This document shows, piece after piece, positions 45,402 to 53,137 of a DNA stretch of 53,137 bases. Source of the DNA: Atkinsonella hypoxylon (taxonomy: Eukaryota > Ascomycota > Sordariomycetes > Hypocreales > Clavicipitaceae); contig JFHB01000209.1 of the NCBI GenBank assembly GCA_000729835.1, positions 1 through 53,137 of the forward strand, in the 5' to 3' direction. The notes below the pieces were generated by a model. The model was not told the origin of the DNA and searched no databases. It saw only the letters and a list, made by a program, of their open reading frames with translations. The translations under genes were made by a program, and so were the position numbers. The number at the start of each line of letters is the position of its first letter. Position 1 is the first letter of the stretch.

Positions 45402-48400
45402 TCAACCCCTTGTCGTAACAGACACTACTCGCCCATCATCAATCTTCACGATGACGTCCGATCTCGCAATTATCTCCGGCCGATGAGACACCGAAATCAC
45501 GGTACAGTCGCTGAAAACATCCTCTAAAACAACCTGCATCGCCTCTGCCGTCTCAGCATCGATAGAGCTCGTGGCCTCGTCAACGAATACAATGCTGCTA
45601 TCGTACTCAAGCTTGTGCAACACCGCCCGCGCAATAGACAACAGTTGCTTCTGGCCGTGAGAAAAGCCAACGTCCTTAAATGGCGCATCCAGCCCTCCTC
45701 TGGATTCCACAAATTCTTGGAGCCGGACTTTCTCGAGAACGTCATTGATGACCACCTCATGAATTTGGTCAACCTTCTTGGCTCTGGTTGAAGGCAACAA
45801 GTTATGGCGCACAGTTCCCGGAAGTTCGATAAAGTCTTGAGGTATTGTGGTTATAAAGGATCGGAGATCTCCCCGTGGAATTCGCGATAGTTCTGTCCCG
45901 TCAATCATGATTGTTCCTGTGTAGTCGAGAAAGTTTAAGAGAGTTAAAAGCAGAGAGCTCTTGCCACTGTTACGTCACTTCGTTAGCCATAAAGATTGGC
46001 ACACCGATTGAATTGTGAGAATACTCTACCTTCCTGTTCTGCCAATCACGGCGACTTTCTGACGGGCCTGGACGTCCAGATTAACGTTTTTCAACGCCAT
46101 CTTTGGTGGTGAATTGGGAACACTGCGGAGAAAGAAGTAGTGTCAGCGTAGAGATTCCATTCAATTGCACAGTTGCACTGCGAGGTTGGTGAACAAGAAA
46201 TGGAAAAACCTACTTGTATGTCGCGGTAACATCTACTAGTTGAATCGTCCCCTCCTTGAGACACCCAGGTGGTAAGGAGCAGTTATCGCCGTCTTGCTCA
46301 ATGGGAGTATGGTCATTGTGATAGCGAATGCGCGAGATAGCACCAAGCGATGTTTCAAGTCCGATCCAAGTCTCAACCATGAGGCTTATGAGTTGTCCGA
46401 AATTGATCAGGACAAGCAGCGCTAGACCCAACGAATTCTGTGTTGTTTGCATGAAACAGAGCGCAGCTGAAACGAGAAATGTTGCCACTCCGAGAACAAA
46501 TAATTCCAACACAAGGCTCAACCATCTCTGTATGCAAAACATGTAGTAGAATGGTTTTTGCGAGTAGTCTAGAGCTTGAAGACCTTGTGACAGGTACTCG
46601 GATTGCCACCCGAAGCTACGAATATGCAGGAGACCCGTGCCTACCTCGGTGAATTGAGCATACAACGGCGTTTTGGCATCCAAGTCGAGATGTCTCATTT
46701 GTCGCGAAGTCCGAAGATAAAAGTACTGGATCAGATACAGAAAGCCGAAGATGAAAGGGATAGTAGCCGCAACGTAGCTTGCACCTGATGAAATGATACC
46801 AACATCGGTGATAACCAGGCCACCCACTGCAAACATTGCCCCTTAGTGAAATCTTAGAAAATGAACCTGAGGGAATGACGTACAGTAAACAAACACATAT
46901 AGAGCCAGCGGTAAGTCTTGGCTCACGAGGCTCATGTCTTGGCTGAATCTATTACAATAATTAGAATTCGTGATAACCCCTGGTTAAAAATATATCGACA
47001 ACGTACAGATTGAGAATTGATGCAGAACTGGTAGAGGACAACCAGGACATCGATGATCTGATTTCTGCCAGTCAGACACAACAACAGAGACTAAGATTAC
47101 TTTGACAGGGAAAAAACAGAGATCTTGTCCCATACTTCATGATAGTTTCGAGGAGTCTGCGGTGGAGGGTTTCGGAAGAGTCAGGGACAACTCTGAAGTA
47201 GTATATACTATTAGAATCATTAGTGCTGTGCTTGAGAGGGATGCGAGAGCAGATAACCGCACCAAAGAGTAATTCCGCTAACTATGCAATTCGAGATACC
47301 GATAAGGATATATCCTATCAGGTACAATCTGTCTTCTCGACCAACACCGAGCCAAATTCGGACGTAGATGTCTAGCACCGATATTAGTTCGCCACAAGAG
47401 GGGGCCAGAAAGATTGGCGTGAATCAAGGAGGGTGGGGATAACCATGCAAGAAGGAGGGCAGACAAACCAGGAAGCTTTTCCGTGAAAGCTGATAGTAGC
47501 ATCGTTACTAGCCAAACCCCCCAGTTCCATTTGCTAGTTGATGCAAAATAGTATGTATATAGACCAATGTCTCCTTTCTTGAGGTTGGACAGCATGTCGT
47601 CAGCCATGCCATTACCTTGAATATCTAGTGATTTAATCGCAAAGTGGCTGTCGATAACACTTTCAGTACATTTCATTCCGTCGGACATCAGATCCTGGAG
47701 CGCTACCTGGTCCCCCAGCGCCTCAGCCGTATTGGAGAAGTTCTTCACGGAGCCGTCATCATCTATGACGATGATTCGATCGGCTGCCTGAGCATATTCC
47801 ACTATAGAGTATATGTTGGTGATACGAAAAGAGAACCTTCGCAGCCAGAGTACTGGGTCAATAGACATACCATTGTGAGTAGTCATCAGGACCGTACTTC
47901 CATATCGCTTTAATAATCCTTCAGGAGCCAGCAGACGATCAAAGATTGCGTCTGCTGTGGCTCTGTCCAGTGAACTAAAGATATTGTCGAGTATCAAAAG
48001 AGTTGATCTAGAATAGATAGCTCTTGCAAGCGCCTGGGTGAATGAGGTCAGAGATTCGTCTGCCACGATGCTTTCATGGTATAAACAAACGTACCACCCT
48101 TTGCCTTTGCCCGCCACTGAGGTTCGTGCCGTTATTTCCGGCTTCTGTTTGATCGCCCTTGGCGAGCTGCTCCATGTCTTTATTGAGAAGACATGCACAT
48201 AGCACAGCACAGTACCAGTCTTGATCATAACCATTTCTACCTACAATATTATCCCGAATAGTAGCATTTCTTAACCAGGGGCTTTGGTCACAGTAGGCGA
48301 TTTGCCGCTGTTCAACATACACAAGTCCGTGAGTAACGTAAGCTTCGCCGATAATTGCCTTTAGAAAAGTTGACTTGCCAGATCCAGTGCGACCTAGAAC

Positions 48401-50810
48401 TAAAGCAACCTCTGAACGTGCAACAGAGAGATTCACATTTTTGAGTATTGGTTCTCTCCCAGTTGCCACAGCGATGGAGGCATCAAGGAGAACTACTGGA
48501 GGTTGTGGTAGCTGCAGCTCGATCGAAGGTTTGGTACTAGACTTTTTTGACGACTTGAATGATAGAGGTCCCTTTCCTTCCTCAAGATCTCCGTTGGAAT
48601 GGCGTAAGACCAAGTCACTGATGGTCTCCCTGTCATCTTGTCGTTCGCTGAGAACAAGATAGGTTTCGATTCGTTGAAAACATCCCAAAATTGATGCAAC
48701 AAGACTATAGGAGACCATTAAACGTTGCAAAGGGCCGGACGTCAATGTAATTAGTGCCAAAGTTGTATATATCTCGTCAGCTTCTAGCCCTGTCTTGAAT
48801 CTTGTCCATAACAGAGCAGCGGTGATCACGAGCACTGGTGTCAAAGCATGACAGAGTATGACTAAGCCAGCGTTAGTCGGATGCTGGTAGATGGAAGATT
48901 GATAAAAAAAAAAAAAGAAAAGAAAAGAAACATCAATAAGAAGTTAAAGGAAGAGAAAGATGGGGAACAGGATATGATGTGTTGTCTTTGCCTGGAGTAC
49001 TCACCAGCGGACTTAAGAATCACAAATAGAAGTCGAAATGTTCGTGAATGAGCCATCTCTGACTCTCGGAGCTCTTGGAGCATGTCAACTATTACCGGGC
49101 ACAGGCCACATATCCTGATACTTTTGATCTGCTCCAGAATGCTCGAGGTAATTGCTACTCGTTTTTCAATCGATCTATTCCATTCCGCTCGTGCAGGGCT
49201 CATCCGCCTGCCGATCATGAGCGCGCACACGGTCGCAACTGAAGTTCTCTCAATATATGCCATTGTAACTGAAGTACAAAGTACCTAGTTGCGGAGTAAA
49301 TACTTACTTATACCAGGAAATATGACCAGGAAGCTTGCAGCGCCAACAGCCGTTGAAAGAAAGTACACTCCAAGGCCAAATTCAATCAAACTAGCCCAGA
49401 TCTCATGAAACTTAGGTAACCCCGTTACTAAGCCTTCGACATCGGTGCTCATAAGAGTTACAGCTGAAGACTCTTTAGCATTCAGCTGACTTATGACCAA
49501 GTTCTTCTTAAAAATCTCTGTCACAAGCGTTCCACGGAGGAGGGTAACTAAGCGATAGTTCATATGATTATATATAGCTTTGCTGATCTGATAAGATAAT
49601 GGATGTCAGTACTAAGGCTAGATGGGCAAGTTCCTGGAGTCCATACCGCCAGGCCAGCATAAATCATTATCGTCGCTCCAATCAAGCCATTTCTATCGCT
49701 GATTGAATGATGTTCCTCACCAAGGTATCTCACAATGCGTTGTAATAGAAATGGTTGACTGAATGTAAAGGCGGTATATAGTAACCTGGGTATGACAACG
49801 GAGAGGAAAGATCCCAGTAGGCTAAAGAAAGATGCTGTAATCAAACGATAGGAAGAATTTTTATCTAATTGAAGTCAGCTTTGTAACAATATTGTTGACA
49901 CAGAAGTTGGCCGGTCAACAATGAGACCTACATTTTTCCCAATTCAGTTCAAACCTCGCGCTCAGAGCTTCTAAATCGAATTTAGGACCTAGTTGACCAA
50001 GGTGCTCAACCTGCAAAGCCTGACGAAACCCGAGCAGTAAAGTCGAATTAAGCCAGAGGAAGAGTGACCGGTTCCAAAACCCACTAGTCACTTCTTTGCT
50101 GAGAGACTTCTGAAGTTGAAGGTCGCGAATATGGCCCCTCTTAGAAAATTCTTCTAGTACTAAAATGATGAGTTTAACAATAGCTGTGGCTATACTTATA
50201 CCACCGACTGCTTGGAGGCCTGAGCGGAGCAGGTATGAGCGTGCCTTTACAGTATCTAACAGCATTGTCAAACCAAGGTACAGACCGCTAAGGGCTGATG
50301 ATGCCAAAGAGCGACGATGTTCGAAATTCACAACGGCGATGATGAAGATTGCTGCAATGCAGCTTAGTGAAGATGCGGCCAAAGACGCAGCCGAGCGATA
50401 AGCGGGCAACGTCGCCGAAAGTGTCAGACCAGCGACTTCAACGCCGGCAAGAGCTCCTGTCGCTGCCTGATGTGGTTCAAACGTTAGAATTGTCGACCCA
50501 AAAGAAAAAGAAAAAGAACAAGAACAAGAAAAGATATAAGTGAAAAGGTTAGAGCGAGGTGAAGGTTGAGGAATGAACGCGGGTGACTAACAAGTTTTGC
50601 CCATGATAGCCTGCCGCCGGAGGAAACATAGTCTGGCGATTTAAGATAGTAGAATAAATAAAACGGGGAAGCGGCAATCAGTAGACTTGCAGGGAGAACT
50701 GTCAAGATGGTTTGCTCAAACAGTAAAGTGAAGTCAAAGTGGGAGGGCAGTTGGGGCCCGAAATTGCTATCACCTGCAGCCACAGCTGACCTCAGCCAGA
50801 CTTTGATCAT
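45402..50810 (-). CDS. ABCC (MRP-type) multidrug/conjugate transporter
   Basis: I rebuilt 15 exons: 50810-50592, 50466-49932, 49864-49647, 49587-49308, 49268-49005, 48861-48095, 48033-47871, 47801-47469, 47371-47263, 47207-47136, 47057-47007, 46948-46884, 46826-46214, 46122-46030, 45966-45402. All phases agree, giving about 1448 aa. The N-terminus ('SNFGPQLPSHFDFTLLFEQ') and its spans form TMD0. TMD1 follows, then NBD1 with GRTGSGKST at about 662, LSGGQ at about 753 and 'LLILDNIFSSLD'. TMD2 includes 'ASILNLFSQDMSLVSQDLP'. NBD2 has GRTGSGKSS across the last intron, 'FSHGQKQLLSIARA' and 'IVFVDEATSSID'. The sequence is the fungal ABCC type that pumps drugs, toxins or glutathione conjugates across plasma or vacuolar membranes; the substrate is unknown. 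The exon 4/5 junction has an alternative donor at 49313, and small exons 9-12 are the least certain. Confidence 0.92.
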
Positions 50811-51525
50811 ATTGAAACTCTGGTTTCATTGCCCTCGCGGTCCATATGGCGGCGGCAAAGTGAACCTGTGATATGGCTCTTGAAGTCGTGGATGAAAGAG
50901 TACAAAACGGCCAGGCCGAGAACATGCAATGTGTCTATGGTGGTAATGGTGACTCGGAGGATTTAGCAGCCCAGCTAAGTTGAGCAGATTGACGACTAAT
51001 AACAGGTCAACTACTGGTATCTAAGGTAGGTTAGTAGGTATACGGAGTAGGCTCAGGTCTTAAGGCAGGTTGGATCTATTATCATCTGGCACTAGCCAGG
51101 ATGGACACATTTACCTACCTAGGTAGGTAAATAGGAGGGAATATTTAGCTGTCTTGGAAGTCAAAGTGCAGTATCGTTCGTTGGCCAAGAAGAATTGACA
51201 CGCTCCGTACCCATAATCCGTAGTGGTCGATGCAACTTATTGGCAAGGGAGGCAAATAGCACGGGAAGCATCTTCATCTCCACGAGTGCTCGTGCTCGTG
51301 CACGACCAAGGATCAACCAGCCAACACCTGTACCCGCGCCTGTGTCCGGGACTGGGCCCTTTTGGTCTAGATTCTGGACTCTGCATAAGCGGCAGGCAGG
51401 GCGATTGACGCTGCCTCGGCAAACTGTCACGCCGCATTGTGACAGAAATTGGGGGAAATGGAGAAACCGAGTAAGCGGGACGGGGGTAGGAGAGGAGTAA
51501 TACTCCGTTGGGCAGGTGGGAAGCA
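50811..51525. promoter_or_regulatory. ABC transporter upstream region with a 20-bp perfect palindrome
   Basis: About 700 bp upstream of the ABC transporter start. At 51111-51130 there is a perfect palindrome, TTACCTACCTAGGTAGGTAA. A related AGGTAGGTTAGTAGGTA lies about 85 bp nearer the gene (51024-51040). These could be binding sites for a dimeric regulator or just the CCTAGG-type simple motif common in such spacers. ORFs around 51195-51530 on both strands show no domains. Confidence 0.45.
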
Positions 51526-51529
51526 CATT

Positions 51530-51928
51530 GCGGGGGTTCCAGTAAATCTCAGGTCCAGCGTATGTGTAGATTGGTCCAGAGTGGAGCCAAAAAGGGTGTA
51601 TTTTTTGCAGGCGGTGAAGCTTTTAGCATATACCCAGTATATGCTAGGCATATGCAGAATGCACAGTGTATTAGTGCGAATTAACATTTTTATATTTAGT
51701 GGTATATACACTAATATCTAGTGGTATAGTGCACTAATACCTAGTAGTATAGTGCTATAGAAATGCACTCTAGATCTCTTGCTTAGAAATTAATACTGTA
51801 TACTTAGTATATGCTGAGCATATGCTGGGCATATACTATTCTGCCTAAATCTACACCCGCTCTGGCTCCACTCTGGACCAATCTATACATACGCTAGACC
51901 TAAGATTTACTGTACACCCTACATTGCG
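51530..51928. mobile_element. MITE-like palindromic element with about 60-bp inverted ends
   Basis: The left end (51540-51600) contains CAGTAAATCTCAGGTCCAGC, GATTGGTCCAGAGTGGAGCC and GGGTGTA. The right end (51851-51912) carries the reverse complement of the same series, with a handful of transitions. The internal 250 bp is AT-rich and full of the short palindromic words GTATATGC/GCATATAC. No coding capacity. Size and structure suit a miniature inverted-repeat element; the transposase family is unknown, and no clear target-site duplication is visible. Confidence 0.65.
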
Positions 51929-51969
51929 AGGTAAAAGATAACGGAAGTGAGTAAGTAGTGCTAGCCTAT

Positions 51970-52128
51970 CGGGGGGGTTCTAGTAAATCTTAGGTCTAGC
52001 GTATGTGCAGATTAGTCCAGAGTGGAGCCAAAAAGGGTGTATTTTTTGCAGGCAGTAAAGCTTTTAGTATATACTAGGTATATACTAGGTATATACTAAA
52101 TGTATAGTGTATTAGTGTAAATCGACAT
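51970..52128. repeat. Second, one-armed copy of the MITE-like element
   Basis: It begins GGGGGGTTCTAGTAAATCTTAGGTC (quoted here only as a class of sequence: G-run, then AGTAAATCT) and keeps GAGTGGAGCCAAAAAGGG and TTTTTTGCAGGC in the same order as the left arm at 51530. It then dissolves into AT-rich tandem repeats instead of a second arm. Either the copy is truncated or its right half is RIP-degraded beyond recognition. Confidence 0.6.
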
Positions 52129-52960
52129 TTTAATTCTATATATACTATATATATATATAATATATACTAAAAGATTTATACACTATAATTCTATTTTATA
52201 ATAGTATTTTATAAAAGAAAAAACTAATATAATATATAAACTTAGTATATATACTATATATATAAGCTAGAAATCTTTTATACTATAATATTATAGAAGA
52301 AGAAGTAGTATAATATAGTAGATTAAGAGGTATATACTATATATATATATAGTATATATAACTAAATATATACACTATAATTCTATTTTATAATAGTATT
52401 CTATAAAAAGAAAAACTAATATAATATATAAACTTAGTATATATATAGTATATATAAGCTAGAAATCTTTTATACTAGAATATTATATAAGAAAAAGAAG
52501 TAAAGTAATACACTAAGATCTAGTAGTATATACTATATATATACTATATATATATAACTAGATCTATATACTGTAATTCTATTTTATAATAGTATTCTAT
52601 AAAAGAAAAAACTAATATAATATATAAACTTAGTATATATACTATATATATAAGCTAGAAATCTTTTATACTAGAATATTATATAAGAAGAAGAAGTAAA
52701 GTAATACACTAAAATTTAGTAGTATATACTATATATATATATAGTATATATAACTAGATTTATATACTATAATTCTATTTTATAATAGTATTTTATAAAA
52801 GAAAAAACTAGTATAATATATAAACCTAGTATATATACTATATATATAAGCTAGAAATCTTTTATACTATAATATTATAGAAAAAGAAGTAGTATAATAT
52901 AGTAAATTAAAAGGTATATACTATATATATACCTAGTATATATATAGTATAAGTATAGTA
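52129..52960. repeat. Tandem array of a roughly 195-bp AT-rich unit (about four copies)
   Basis: The word CTATAATTCTATTTTATAATAG recurs (with one change) near 52183, 52375, 52571 and 52767, spacing 192, 196 and 196 bp. Each time it is followed by the same series: AAAAGAAAAA(A)CTA, AATATATAAACTTAGTATA, AAGCTAGAAATCTTTTATACT and a purine-rich GAAGAAGTA. Units differ mainly by transitions. No coding content; it could be a satellite or RIPped subrepeats of a larger element continuing off the right edge. Confidence 0.8.
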
Positions 52961-53137
52961 TATACCTCTTAAAATCTTATATTTCTTACTTAAATATTTT
53001 ATATAAAGAAGTAGTAAAATATATTAATACTTAAGAAAAAAGAGATTATTTTATATAAAAAGTATATACTTAGTATATACTTAGTATATTAAAATACTTA
53101 TCTTTATTTATATATTTACTTATAATATATCTTTTAT
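52961..53137. repeat. AT-rich repeat edge
   Basis: It continues the RIP-type composition (TATA-dense) beyond the last complete tandem unit. Nothing else can be read before the window ends. Confidence 0.5.

Noticed and set aside
47278..47468. Apparent C-terminal extension of the ABC exon ('LSALLLAWLSPPS...')
   Set aside because: Splicing at GTTTGT (47468) to the AG before 47371 restores a typical TMD2 helix in another frame, so this reading is intronic or out of frame.
23000..51500. Biosynthetic gene cluster around the ABC transporter
   Set aside because: No PKS, NRPS, terpene cyclase, P450 or pathway regulator is present; the neighbours are housekeeping genes.
51161..51526. Overlapping ORFs on both strands upstream of the ABC gene
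   Set aside because: Low-complexity composition, no homology recognised, and mutually antisense.

Overview
The window is from a filamentous ascomycete. Protein similarity points to Sordariomycetes, probably Hypocreales. The genes are compact and mostly carry one or more short GT-AG introns. About 23 kb at the left and 1.6 kb at the right are extremely AT-rich, saturated with TpA dinucleotides and full of stop codons inside recognisable retrotransposon reading frames. That is the signature of repeat-induced point mutation (RIP).

Layout. 1-23.0 kb is a graveyard of nested LTR retrotransposons. A chromodomain Ty3/Gypsy pol is split into an RT/RNase H half (about 3.9-6.25 kb) and an integrase/chromodomain half (20.0-21.1 kb). 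Between and beside them lie two Ty1/Copia families (called Copia-1 and Copia-2 here) arranged head to head, so that two pairs of inverted arms occur (7.33-10.69 with 15.17-18.53 kb, and 6.26-7.33 with 21.68-22.76 kb). Five Copia-1 LTR sequences (four complete, one partial) and two Copia-2 LTRs can be delimited. No intact element remains.

23.0-51 kb is ordinary gene space. In order: a Cdc25/Ych1-like rhodanese phosphatase (-), the SAGA adaptor Ada2 (-), a gene-poor 1.7 kb holding two doubtful small-gene remnants, galactose-1-phosphate uridylyltransferase (+), Erg28 (-), the very-long-chain 3-oxoacyl-CoA reductase Ifa38 (+), histidyl-tRNA synthetase with an in-frame upstream start that encodes a mitochondrial presequence (+), nucleoporin Nup170/Nup155 (+), a CadD-type cadmium transporter (-), an unrecognised secretory-pathway membrane protein (+), an EXPERA/TMEM97-like ER membrane protein (-), and a 15-exon ABCC (MRP-type) transporter (-). 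I rebuilt exon structures by matching splice sites, reading phase and family motifs.

51-53.1 kb holds a perfect 20-bp palindrome upstream of the ABC transporter, a palindromic MITE-like element with about 60-bp inverted ends, a half copy of it, and about four tandem copies of a roughly 195-bp AT-rich unit running into the right edge.

The genes do not form an obvious biosynthetic cluster. Erg28, Ifa38 and the EXPERA protein are all ER membrane proteins of sterol or fatty-acid metabolism, but they are separated by housekeeping genes. The CadD transporter and the ABCC pump are both plausible metal/xenobiotic resistance genes. No tRNA, rRNA or CRISPR feature was recognised.
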